Assembly (NCBI RefSeq): GCF_030253575.1
Contig: NC_080568.1
Span: 28,025,001 to 28,089,000 of the forward strand
Reading direction: 5' to 3'
From: Rhododendron vialii
Taxonomy: Eukaryota; Streptophyta; Magnoliopsida; Ericales; Ericaceae
Length of the DNA: 64,000 bases
Under the pieces are notes generated by a model. That model did no database searches. It worked only from the letters and a program-made list of their open reading frames with translations, and was not told where the DNA came from. Positions within the stretch are counted from its first letter, which is position 1. Each line of letters opens with the position of its first letter. Below, piece by piece: positions 10,031 to 20,540 of the stretch. Both the position numbers and the translations under genes were made by a program.

Positions 10031-10794
10031 GATAATGGGTTGATTATGAATTACAGGGACAAAGAAAAGACTTTATGGCAAATGCGAATGGGATATGTAA
10101 AACCATCTCCATTACCTACTTTGACTGAAATTCGAGTATAAACACTTAAAATTCCTCTTTACTTGAAATAATATAAGGCAGCAGAGTATCCAGTCTAGCA
10201 CATCATTCTTGCATGATTTTTATGTTTCTTTACATCACTAATGGCCCTATATTAGCACACTTGATTGATGCATTCAAGATTCCTCATGTGGTATTCAAGT
10301 ATCATACACAAGTTCTGCCAATAGTTTCACTGCTGCATAAAAGATAAGGAAAATGCTAAACATTTCATTTAGGACGGATAATAGCTGAAAATCATACTAA
10401 TAACCGTAAAAAGTTCGTTGAAACATATAACAATATTTGAAAATGTGGATTAAAACAAAATACTACTTTTGTGTGTTTTTACTTCTTGTTGCAGAAAACT
10501 GGTCCAAAACTGAACCTGGGCTCAGGTATACGGATCCTGGGGCAGAAGTCGTGGTCCATTATCATTCCAAGTCTCATCAATGTATTCTACGATGACAGGT
10601 GACTCCAGAATGGGCTTCCCATTGTGTACAAGTACAGGAATTTTCTTGTGAACTGGATTGTACTTTAGCAATAGCTTCAAATCTTCTTCCACAAACTCAT
10701 ATGGTATGCCCTTAATTTTGAGTGCCAATTCTACACTAAAAGAAAATGGGCTTTTCCTCAGTCCATGTACCTTCACTGTATTTTCTCCTTCCAT
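9549..10794 (-). pseudogene. Tau-class GST pseudogene (copy C)
   Basis: It has the same two-exon plan as the neighbouring GSTs: exon 1 is 10483-10794 and exon 2 is 9549-9917, with an intron of about 565 bp holding a 40-bp CT tract. Exon 1 has lost four codons (NKSE) after EEDL and has a TGA where the others have Arg in DPxxRAQVRFW (near 10520). Exon 2 has a one-base deletion near 9721 that leads at once to a stop, and a one-base insertion near 9665 that restores the original frame, so the C-terminus ([21 protein letters not shown]) is still legible. Ser15 and the G-site motif ([11 protein letters not shown]) remain. Splice sites and TATA box persist, so a transcript is possible but not a full enzyme. 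Confidence 0.88.
9987..10028. repeat. (CT)n microsatellite in the GST-C intron
   Basis: An uninterrupted run of about 20 CT dinucleotides on the plus strand. Copies A, B and D have no such tract in their introns. Confidence 0.9.
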
Positions 10795-11364
10795 ATTCTC
10801 TCTCTCTCTCTCTGTGGCTTGTAGCTTTTGATATTTGCCAAAGTTTGTGGAAACTTTAAATAGAGTTTCAACTATGCCCTTCAGCTCGGTGGGCAAGTTT
10901 AGCCTAACATTTTCTAATTATCGGTCATCGTCATTGATGAGCAATGAGCATAAATAAAAGCCGCTAGTCAACTATCAATTTCAATTACTATAAGATTGTT
11001 TAAACTTGTAGCTTATTGATTGGGGTGCAAGATTAAACTGTGCAGTTGGAATTGGTAATATGTTGTCCTTTTACTTGGCCTCCCAAAGTAAACTTTACGG
11101 GGTTAAGCTCCCCTCCATACCCTTATCCTTCATACTTCACCAAACAATACTTTTTTGGCCCCATCTCAGGCTAAAAAAGGCTATCAGAATAGTTCATCTG
11201 GTGTGTCCCAGAGTCAATAATACGTGTACAAAAATTAAGTATAAATGGATATTGCTAGCTATCTGAACAGATGGTATTTTGCTTTATAAAATAGGTGGGG
11301 AATATGAATTTAAACTAAAATTTTCACTTTAAACAATTGGATTATGTAGTTTACTTTTGCGATC

Positions 11365-11911
11365 ATTTAACCTGCTTGTGCTACACTTGAAGAGCTTGAT
11401 TTGGGCAAAGGGGTTCAAGCCTTCTGTTGAGTGTGAAGTCGAATTTGACCTTTTGTACGCGTTTTCTGAAGTTTCAGATCTCTGGTCCGGACCAGGCCAA
11501 TTGTGGTCCGGACCAGGCAAGAGGAAGCAAAAACTAAGTTACAGTATCTGTGGTCCGGTGGTGGTCCAGACCAGGGTCTCGCTGGTCCGACCAGAGAAGC
11601 TGCATGTGTGCGTTTTTGACCTTTTTTGGGTTTTTTTTAGGGCTTCTCTTGTATTTCTTATAAAAGACAAAGGATAAGCAGCCCCCAATGTAACTTGTTA
11701 ATCTTTTCGTCATAGTAAAACCCCCCAACACACTGTGGAGTACGATTAGCCAAAATGTTTAAGTCAGAACTGCGTATATCGCGTGTCTTGTTTTTTTTTT
11801 TTTCATTTGCTTGTGTATTTTCTCTTGTGTTTGTTCTCTTGCCCTAACTCCTTCAAGGTTGGGCGATTAAGCATGGTGGGGGAGAACATGTTTTTTGTAG
11901 GATGTAAGATG
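11365..11911 (+). pseudogene. Truncated PPR pseudogene, module 3, interrupted by a solo LTR
   Basis: Only a short core of the PPR gene remains: TGTGCTACACTTGAAGAGCT, TTGATTTGGGCAAAGGGGTTC, then after an insertion AAGGTTGGGCGATTAAGCAT and the common junction TTTTTTGTAGGATGTAAGATG near 11890-11910. Unlike modules 1 and 2 it lacks the ACAATGA insertion. The array's downstream segment continues to about 12420. Confidence 0.75.
11425..11849 (+). mobile_element. Probable solo LTR (Copia-like) within the module 3 PPR remnant
   Basis: This ~425-bp insert is absent from the paralogous modules. It begins TGTTGAGTG and is flanked by CCTTC at 11420-11424 and 11850-11854. It has an LTR-like layout: a TTATAAAAGAC motif near 11657, a C-rich AACACACTGTGGAGTACG region, then a T-rich segment. 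It has no coding region. It looks like a fossil solo LTR, and the family assignment is tentative. It is younger than the duplication, because only one module carries it. Confidence 0.55.
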
Positions 11912-12124
11912 TCGGTAAGCCGACTCTCGGAGACATCACAATATTATGGATGTAGATGCTGGTGTCGGAAGTTTTGTTGTTGCAGCTGCTGAATCTCCAA
12001 AACTGTAGCATATGAATGTCATGCCAACAACAAACTGTCTTGGTGTTACTTATGATATGGACTTGACAGGCATCTCATTAACGGTATGTTTCTGAAACAC
12101 ATGCCTCGTTGATCTATTTGGTTA

Positions 12125-12246
12125 GGGCCCAGCTAAATACAACTGTAAATTTACTAGATGTAGCCAATTTATAAGGAGGAATCCAAAAATTTCCTCTTAT
12201 GAATTAGCTACATGTAGCAAATTCGCAGTTGTATTTATCAGCACCC
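12125..12246. mobile_element. hAT-like MITE, 122 bp, with 8-bp target-site duplication
   Basis: The ends are inverted copies (GGGCCCAGCTAAATACAACT at the left; the reverse complement of the right end reads GGGTGCTGATAAATACAACT), and the inner halves pair further around CTA(G/C)ATGTAGC. It is flanked by the exact 8-bp duplication TTTGGTTA at 12117-12124 and 12247-12254. Modules 1 and 2 have the empty site TTTGTTTGGTTATTGCTC or its close variant. It inserted after the modules separated. Confidence 0.85.
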
Positions 12247-12920
12247 TTTGGTTATTGTCTTCAGAGCTTTGTATTGGAAGGTTATATCTATTTGCTAAAT
12301 TAGACTTTATATTTGACTTATATTTATGAGCTTGGTTGATCTGAACCATTCTATCCGTGAAATTTTTTCTGGCTTACTGCAGAAATCTTGAAAATGCTTT
12401 TGAAATTATGCCAACTAGGTTGATTAACCAAAAGTACAGAATGGTAATAGATTCAGATACCCATTTATAGATATGCATATACGTTACTGATAACGAAAAG
12501 AAACCAGCATTACGAACCCTATAAGATAGTCATACGTTACTTTCAAAGATCTAGCAGAAGAGGTTGTCACATTTATGTATGTACTATATGGTTCAAATGT
12601 GGTGGTTGCGACATTATTTTCTGAACAAAACTTTTGAAGACTATGTTAGCAGCATTAATGGCCATAGTTAGTTACGGCATGATATCCAAAAACCAAAACT
12701 TGGACATCATAGGAAGATACCATATGATATGAGATTCATATCCTTACTAAATGCTCTCTTCAATCGTCAACATCAGGGTTGAAACATGATTTAGTAAACT
12801 AAAGTACCAAAAGCAACATTGGCCTCATTACACAACAAGAAAACTGTCACAGAGCCTTGCAAAGAAGGGGCCACATTACGCAGATGCACCTTCGACAACA
12901 TAGATGGCTGAGTTCAAGCT

Positions 12921-14161
12921 TTAGGACCTTTTAAGGCAGTTCTCTCTAATGGACCGAATGAAAGCCACTGTTTTCTCATGAGTCGACCTTGTCTCTTTCA
13001 CTACAGGGAGCTCAAGTAGGGCTTCCATCCATGAAAGCACCAGCGGATTCCTCTCCGGGTCTATGAGTTTCACACCAAGCACTTCTTCAACAGCTTTGTA
13101 GGCACCCAGAACTGAACATATGACAATGTCAAGGACTCCCAGCTGATTCTCATTGGTGATGGGTGTGGTTGGGAAAAACTCCAGCATGCCCTCTTCCGCA
13201 ATCTTCAGTGTGTCAATTGCCTCTTTGATGGCTTTCTCTTGTGCTTCCCCTTCTGTTATTAACACTTGGCGCATGGCGACAAATAGCTACGTTCATGTAA
13301 ATGTTGTATAAATATATGCAGCTGTGTATAAGAAAACAAGATTGAAATACAGGGACAGAAAATATCTATCACAAATGTGTATGGGATATGCATATGCATC
13401 TTCATTTCTTGGCGTGAATCTTTTGCATGATTTTTATGTTTCTTTACCCCTATAGAATTATAGATTAATGTTTCAATATCAAATCATAACCATCTAATGT
13501 GATGCTAGTTGACTCCAACTGCATAACTAATGGACCTATATTAGCACACTTGATTGATGCATACAAGAATCTACATACAGTACACGAGTATGATACGAAG
13601 GTGTTACCAATGTGGTTTCATTGCTGCACAAAAGCAAAGCTAAATGTTAAATAGTGCCTCTAAGACGATGGATAATGTGCACAAAGTGTATCGACGTCTG
13701 CAAAAAGTGCATTAAAATTTGTGAATGCATAACGATGTTCACAACATGTGTATTAAAATGCTAAATCCTATTGCATATGTGAGTATAAATGGGCAGTGGC
13801 TAATAAAACTGAAAAACAGAATACTAGTCTATATTTTTACCTGCTGCTGGAGAAAACTGGTCCAGAATCGAACCTGTGCGCTGGAATATGGATCCTTGGG
13901 CAGAAGCTGTGGCCCGTTATCCTTCCAAGTCTCATCAATGTATTCGAGGATGACCAGTGACTCTGAAATGGGCGTTCCATTGTGTACAAGTACAGGGATT
14001 TTCTTGTGAACTGGATTGTACTTGAGCAATAACTCACTCTTGTTCTTCAAATCTTCTTCCACATACTCATATGGTATGCCCTTAATTTTGAGTGCCAGTG
14101 CCACCCTGAAAGAAAATGGGCTATTCTTCCATCCATGTAGCTTCACTATATTTCCCCCTTC

Positions 14162-14164
<3 letters not shown>
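12921..14164 (-). CDS. Tau-class glutathione S-transferase (copy D), 2 exons, 229 aa
   Basis: Exon 1 is 13841-14164 (108 codons) and exon 2 is 12921-13286 (121 codons plus stop); the intron is 554 bp, phase 0, GT-AG. The N-terminal domain has NSPFSFRV (Ser15) and [11 protein letters not shown]. The C-terminal domain has [12 protein letters not shown] and [19 protein letters not shown] and ends CLKRS. It is closest to copy B in exon 1 and carries the same KDPY motif. CT leader at 14165-14193, TATA box (TATTTAAA) at 14210-14217. The 46-bp TATA-to-ATG distance implies a very short leader. It is intact in sequence and is the last GST of the array. Confidence 0.9.
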
Positions 14165-14197
<33 letters not shown>

Positions 14198-14556
14198 CGT
14201 TGTGGAAACTTTAAATAGAGTTTCAACTATGCCCTTAGCTTGTTTTGGAAGCCTTGGCCACTAATTTTCTAATTACTGGGCATCGAAATTGAGGAGCAAT
14301 AAGCATAAGCCGCTGGTCAACTACCAGCAATTTGAACTAGTATAAGATTATTTAAATCTGTAGTTTATAGGCTGGTGTGCAAGGTTAAATACTATTGTGT
14401 AGTTGGAATTTGCTAATATGATGTCCCTGTCCTTTTACTTAGCCCTCCAAAGTAGTAAAATTTATGACCCATCTCCCCATTACTTTTTTTATTTTTTACG
14501 TTTTGAGAAATGCTAGGTACACTACAAGATTCACAACACCATCCACTACACGCCCC

Positions 14557-14572
14557 AAAACGACGTCGTTTT
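14557..14572. repeat. Palindrome AAAACGACGTCGTTTT in the left TIR
   Basis: A perfect 16-bp palindrome centred on GACGTC, repeated in the right TIR at 19536-19551, where the perfect symmetry extends to 26 bp (19531-19556). GACGTC is a C-box-type bZIP core, so it could be a transposase or host-factor site. Confidence 0.8.
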
Positions 14573-14619
14573 GGGCGTCCCTTAAAAAAAAAAAAAAAAA
14601 AAAGGCAAAAATCCAAAAT

Positions 14620-16440
14620 CCCGTCCCAAACCAGTCGACCTAGAGAGAGAGAGAGAAGAAGAAGAAGAGGGGGACGACACCACAGCCCACCCAACCCACC
14701 GACGACTACCACCGCCGACGACACCAACGAAGAAGATGCCTCGCCTCCAGATCGCAAACCACCGCCGCCGCCCGCCACCGCCGTACGCCAACGAAGGTAT
14801 CTCTTTCGATCTTGAACGCTGGTATCGATTGAACTAGGGTTTCAATTTCAATTCGTAAATATTAGGGATTTTTGCATGAAAAATTAGGGCTCCAAATTTA
14901 CTAAAATACTGAGGTTAAATGGACACACTTCAAGAATCCTACCCACAACTTCAGGGATTTCCAAATCTGCAATAGCATATTCAATCTGTTGTTACTAAAT
15001 GGTAGCCGCAGTCGAGTGTCTGAGAAGGTTATGATCAAAGCCTTGAATTTGATTTGATCATAATTGATGTCTTAACTCTTAAACAATGAAATAAGTGGAT
15101 AAATAATTCGATAGATCATTTTGCCTCTGAAAACTATTCAATTGAGGGCACATGACCATTTCATACTTTGATTGCAATTTTGAGGGGAAATGTGATGCAA
15201 TTCAACTTTCAACTGTTCTTTATTCTTCTCTTTGTGTTTGTCAAGTCACTAAAATGTATGACTCAGTGCAGAAAGCCCGCAGCTGCAATGTTCAATTTTT
15301 AGCAATTGCTTCATTTCAAGAAATCATTGGGTACTCTCTTGTCCAAAATCGTCCCAGGTTACTAAAACAAGTACCCTTTTCTTTCGAAGTTGTTAGAGGT
15401 GGTAGATTGGAGGAGTCGCTAAATATGTAAATTTGCCTTTCTCGCTAACGTCTTACGTTCATTTATGGGGTGAAAATTTAACGTGGGTATATAATCATTT
15501 CATTGATATTCTATTCGAACCTCATTGGCTCACTGCCCACCCATTTGTGTTTCACCCACTTATGGAGAAGCGTTAGGCTATAGGTCGAGTGTCGTATATG
15601 TAGCTCAAGAATTGTACTCTGCCTTGAACGCCATGCTGATAATAGTACAGAAAGTTCATTACTGTTTATATTTGATTGGTTCCAGCATATACATGATTTA
15701 TGTTAGCCTTGCTATTGTCAACCCTTGCTAGTAAAAGAAAAGAAAGGTTTAATACATGGTTAATTACAGATTTGATTGTATGGTCAGAGGCCAATAGCGT
15801 TTTGCTATGCACTTTTGTATGTATTATCCATCCTTCTCTTGTTCAAAAGATGAGTGAAAGGATGGTAATCATTGATTGACTGAGTGAGCATTCATGAGCT
15901 TCTATGTATGATCTATCATCACCATGTTCGGTATTTAGTCTGAATTACTGTTTTATTTTGCTGCCATAACATCCCCACTACCATAGTTAAAATGGGAAAA
16001 CAGTGGCAGCAGGGGTAGACAAAGGAATAGCTGACTGAGCTGAATAGTATTCCCTGTTTGCTTGCTAAACTTTTTCACTTTGCATCTCTGTCGTATGAAG
16101 GGAAATCCCAATCACAGATTTGACATCTATATATGCATGCAAAATGAAACTTTATAGAACTAGCCGCTGGGTGCATCATCTGATAGGGAAAGAGCAGAGA
16201 CTCATACTAGAAAGCTGTCGAGTTTTCTTGAAAAGATAATTACACATGGTTATCATAACTGATTATTTTCTTGTCTGATTGTTTGCAAGTCCTTGTTCTA
16301 TGTGTCTTGAGCATGCTAATGTGAGGGTTTACCCTTTTTTTAGGTAGGATGATACATTGTTGGCAATCAATTGGCTAGATGTTGAACGGTTTGCATATTC
16401 TTGGTGTGTTGATAACTTGTTGATCTACTTTCAAATTTTT
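14620..16440 (+). other. Left interior of the transposon, no recognisable gene
   Basis: It starts with a GA-rich then CCACCGCCG-rich stretch and a short open frame (14737-14802) ending at a GTATCT donor-like site, like the first exon of a gene. A 92-codon open frame at 15152-15430 has no motif that I recognise. The remainder is AT-rich and non-coding by eye. Confidence 0.4.
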
Positions 16441-16560
16441 TAGAAGAATCCTACCATGCAAGATCAAGAACAAGGAATACCGTGACACCACTTTAAATGG
16501 TGCTATGCAAGAGGGAGAGCACAAAGCAATTCCACAACTCCAAAATCAAGTTCCGCTTGG
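16440..16560 (+). pseudogene. Possible 3' terminal exon inside the transposon
   Basis: A polypyrimidine tract and TTTTTTAG acceptor precede an open stretch reading RILPCKIKNKEYRDTTLNGA and MQEGEHKAIPQLQNQVPLGV before a TGA. It is followed by a T-rich, 3'UTR-like region. The product is not recognised. It could be the end of a captured host gene or of the element's own gene. Confidence 0.3.
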
Positions 16561-17065
16561 TGTATGAAGTGTCCAGCCAAGAAGAGATATTAGCGACACT
16601 TTAGGATTTTTCTTTTTCATTTTGCTTGTAATATAGCTTAGGGTAGACGACGACGACGATGTTCGGCTCATGGCCTTTGCTCCAATTTGACAATGTTTCA
16701 TGGCTTGTTTAAAAAGATACAAGTTTGTACTCCATTTTTTTTGCTGTATTGGTTTCAAAGTGGTATATTTTGAGATAATGAATGGTACATTATGAAATTC
16801 AAATATCATTATGGTGTCAATTTCTTGGAACTTCTCTACATAAGTTTTCTTGATGATTTATTGTCCGGAAGCTCTTAAGGCAAGGCCTGAATTTTTTTTT
16901 CCTTTAGAGGTTCTATCTACCTTGAATATTTCTGAAACAATGGGAATGCTGTTTTGCCACGAACTGCTGTTTTTACCCTTTTTTCTGTTGCTACTGCTGC
17001 TGACTGAGACGCTATGACGTCGGGCTAGACTAAAAACAATGGAAACTCTGTCGAATTTTTCAGAA

Positions 17066-17300
17066 AATACGAATACGGATACGACAATACATCTTTCAAG
17101 ATACGATACGAATATGGATACAATACGGATACGGGTACGACACAATACATGTTTCAAGATACGATACAAATATGGATACAATACGGATACGGGTACGACA
17201 CAATACATCTTTCAAGATACGATACGCATATGGCTACAATACGGATATGACACAATACATCTTACAAGAGATATGATACGGATACGACATAATACGTTTG
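17066..17300. repeat. ~58-bp minisatellite of GATACG/GGATACGGGTACG units
   Basis: Three and a half units follow the pattern CAAGATACGATACGAATATG, GATACAATACGGATACGGGT, ACGACACAATACATCTTT. The last unit is shorter and diverged. It produces an artefactual Arg/Ile/Tyr-rich frame on the plus strand. Confidence 0.85.
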
Positions 17301-17468
17301 ACTAATATAAATTGCATTAATCCAATATAATCCAACACATTGCAACCTTGCAACATTCACATGTTCAATAAAGCAGTCGTAATGCTAATAATATTACAGA
17401 TTCATCAATGTCATGACCAATCAAAATAACAATACATATTCATCATTTCTATAGAACAACCAAGTGAA

Positions 17469-18984
17469 CTACTCGCCATCATTATTCGTTGCATTCATCA
17501 TATCAATGAAACTTGGTTGTCCTTCACATCCATGCCCTTGAGTTTGTAGTAGATTTGGTTGTAGTCCCCCCCCAATATTGACCTTGGTCTTCCATAAAAC
17601 TTGATTGTCCTCCCCAAGATTGGCTGCCTGCAATAATTGATTGACCTCTCCAAACTTGACCATTGAAAAAGTAGTCCCCCCCAATATTGACCTAGGTCTT
17701 CCATAAAACTTGATTGTCCTCCCCAAGATTGGCTGCCTGCAATAATTGATTGACCTCTCCAAACTTGACCATTGAAAAAGCTTTGTGAACTTGGAAAAAA
17801 AGGCCTAAATTGGTTCAAGCTTGTTCCGGTTGGGCAATGAGTTGGAGAAAATGGAAAGATGGTTCCGCCTTGTGTCATATTTGCTTGCATGTTATGGGGC
17901 ATCATGTTTGGCTACATTGAATGCCCCATATAGTTTGAGTGACCCTGCCCAACAATAAAAAACGATTATCAATAACTTTTACATGAAACAGGAGATTGTG
18001 CAATTAAAAATAAAGTTCCTTATATGTACATTTACAACGCTCTCTTGTGTCCCGAACCCATGGCCAACCGCAATCTTCTCAACCTCCTGAAATTAGCAAC
18101 AAATATAACTATTACATATGCATTGAATAGATCTATATGTCAATATTAACTAGTAAGTTGTTCAAACAAAAAAATTAATTAGTAAGCAACAAATAATAAA
18201 GAACTTATACCTTGACTTGTTCATTGGACAATGTTTTTTGTTTTGTTTCTCTTTCCTTCCTTCGGTTCTTCAACTTTATCTTCACAATTTTCTATTTCCT
18301 CCTTTCCATCCTTAGTAGTTTTCATCTCATCATAGTCTTTGCTTGAAGGACCACTCCATACCTCTTCTTCGTGTTCAATGTCTCTACTCCATACTTCTTC
18401 TTGTTCTCCACACTCATTGTTTGGAGGCATTGCCAACGGAACAGACTCCGGCGACATCGTGGTTCAGAAACAAAGGAAACAAATAAGAAACAAATTACCA
18501 GATAATGCATGTCAATAATTAAAATAACATCTAAAGCATCTTGCTTTGTATGTCAATTATAGAAACTGATAGGTTTAGAAAAAAATAAACAGCAACACAA
18601 GTACAAAAATTAACTAATTAACACTAACTTTTGAAGCAAATGTCAACAAAACTCCAGCAATGATATCGTAACAAATTACGTATTGTCTAATGCCTTACAC
18701 GATTCTTTGATACCATTTCATTTCTAGTTAACAAATTAAGAAAAAATTCGAAAATTTATGAGGCTTCTTGGCATTGGATATAAATTCTTTTGCACATCAG
18801 ATTTAACCTTGCCCTTTCTATTGCAATGTAAATATACAACCTGACATGTTGCCAAAAATTTCACGTGTGACATTTTCCCCCCAAGTCTAACGACTTGCAT
18901 TAGCCCATAAGCATAGTTATACTTTGATGGCATGTGAGTCTCGTCATAATTCATCACACTATGATAGGGTATTGCCACATTCAT
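17469..18984 (-). pseudogene. Decayed multi-exon gene in the transposon, weakly FAR1/FRS-like
   Basis: Minus-strand coding-like pieces in order: 18984-18736 (MNVAIPYHSV..., ending ...QVVYLHCNRKGKVKSDVQKN, reminiscent of the Cys/Arg-rich end of a FAR1 DNA-binding domain); 18457-18212, with an acidic frame and an overlapping basic frame (KIKLKNRRKERETKQK, then SNEQVK before a GTATAA donor); a phase-0 exon at 18036-18086 (EVEKIAVGHGFGTQESV); then GHSNYMGHSM, a stop, and PNMMPHNMQANMTQGG onward. The tail is Asn/Met/Pro/Gln-rich and contains a recent ~110-bp tandem duplication (17561-17670 and 17671-17780). Frames do not join cleanly, so it is not functional. FRS proteins derive from MULE transposases, which would fit, but the identification is weak. 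Confidence 0.35.
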
Positions 18985-19215
18985 GAGGTGTCATGCTCAA
19001 CAAGAAAAAGGTAAGATACCATCAGTAGCTCAATTTTAAGGGCAGCTGAAATTAAAAGCTAAATGAATCATTCTACCACAATTAACGAAGTGAATTAGCT
19101 ACAAATTTATAATTTTCTTCAAGCCTGAGCCCAATACATATCCTTTACTTAATCTGTTTGAAACCCTAAATTTTTTCAAAAAATCTCCATTCCGGCATGA
19201 GAGAGATAGAGAGCG

Positions 19216-19249
19216 AGCATCGTGAGAGAGAGAGAGAGAGAGAGAGAGA
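19216..19249. repeat. (GA)n microsatellite
   Basis: About 15 GA units in the right part of the transposon; the left TIR region has a shorter GA run at 14643-14656. Confidence 0.85.
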
Positions 19250-19777
19250 CCTTGGTACGCAGTACTGGTGGACGTGAGTCGTGAACCCGACGATTTCGAA
19301 TTAATCTGGTCCTCTCTCTTGCCAGGAGTGGTGTCACCAGAGATGGATAAAGAGGGTTCGGTGGTGGTTGGCGGTGGCGGTGGTCGGCTGTGGTGATTCC
19401 TAATTATCTCTCCCTCTCTCTTTCTCTCCCTTCGGTACAACGACTGGTTTGGGAATTGGGGAAAATGGGGAAGACGTTCTGATTTTGAGATTTTGGGTTT
19501 TGCCTTTTTTTTTTTGTTTTTTTAAGGGATGCCCCAAAACGACGTCGTTTTGGGGCGTGTATTGAATGGTGTTGTGAATCTTGTAGTGTACCTAGCATTC
19601 CTATTTTGATAATTGAACCAATAAAATTAACCGTGTTTTGAACTCTTTAAAGTTATTGATACATTCATAGAGTCATTAGACCGTCCATCGGTGTACAAAC
19701 ATGTTCTAAATGGTTTAGAGTCCGCGCATGAACTATGAATGTCAACTATGGCATGGATGAAGTCAATCTGTTACTTA

Positions 19778-19993
19778 CTCCCTTCGTCCCAAATTATTTG
19801 TCCAGTCTGCAAAACGATAACTTAAAAATAATATAATTTTTTAAAGAAAAAATTCAAACTTTTTTTACAAATTAATAGAACTTATTGATATCTAGTAAGT
19901 TGTTAAAAAACTTTTGAATTTTTCTTCCAAAAATTTGTGTTATTTTTAAGATTCCGTTTTGCGGACCGGACAAACGTTTTGGGACAGAGGGAG
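19778..19993. mobile_element. Stowaway-type MITE (Tc1/mariner), 216 bp
   Basis: It begins CTCCCTTCGTCCCAAATTAT after TA and ends GGGACAGAGGGAG before TA, the standard Stowaway ends and TA duplication. The two halves are extended inverted repeats (TTTGTCC...GGACAAA). No coding capacity. Confidence 0.85.
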
Positions 19994-20540
19994 TACTAAT
20001 TTCATTTTGTTTATCAATGAATAAAATTTCTTATGTCAATAAAAAGAGGAGTGACTACTTCTTCTTTTTTGACTTCTTTTTTTGAATTGTTTTGTTACTC
20101 AATTGAGTGGATTTTTAAATGCATAAAAGACCAAAAAAAAAGTTTCGTTTTAGGGTTGTTTCGTATACGTGTCTGCTTGTGCTCGAGTAAACATTCGCAA
20201 GGAAATTGCTCGAGTAAACGTTCTCAAGGAAGTTAAGTTATGTTGTAGAAAAAAGAGAATTCTTTACTTATTTTTTCTCTCCGGCTGAGGAAGTCTTCAT
20301 TCTTTATTGTTCATTTTTATCAAAAAAGAAAAAAAAACTTCAATAGGCTTTTTCCTCTTCCAAGTCCATTTTCTGTAAAAATGTCACGCATGAAGCCGTG
20401 GACGCTTTTTTACCGGATCCTATACGGCTATACCTCTCTCTGATCCCCCACCTTCCCGTTATTACATTGCGTTCGTTTTCCCGCCGCCCTATTCAAAACA
20501 ACTCTCTACAATGTCATCTCCACTTTCGTCGTAAACCCAA

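Larger units (their letters stand above)
14507..19601. mobile_element. 5.1-kb DNA transposon with long terminal inverted repeats
   Basis: The ends are about 110-bp inverted repeats of high identity: GAAATGCTAGGTACACTACA at the left and GGAATGCTAGGTACACTACA read inward from the right, then AAGATTCACAACACCAT, a palindrome, an A-rich run and AAAATC. Weaker similarity (CCCAAACCAGTCG, GA-rich, CCACCACCG-rich) extends several hundred bases. Flanks are CGTTTTGA (14499-14506) and TATTTTGA (19602-19609), an 8-bp duplication with two transitions. An 8-bp duplication would suit hAT, while the TIR length is more like MULEs, so the superfamily is unresolved. Inside are a minisatellite, a decayed minus-strand gene and a possible plus-strand terminal exon. 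No intact transposase was recognised. Confidence 0.8.

Noticed and set aside
14510-14815. Overlapping Pro/Arg-rich and Gly-rich open frames in the left TIR region
   Set aside because: They arise from GA-rich and CCACCG-rich low-complexity sequence and the A run, and they differ between the two TIRs.
17039-17305. 88-codon open frame with Asp/Thr/Ile/Arg repeats
   Set aside because: It is the minisatellite read in frame, with no protein signature.
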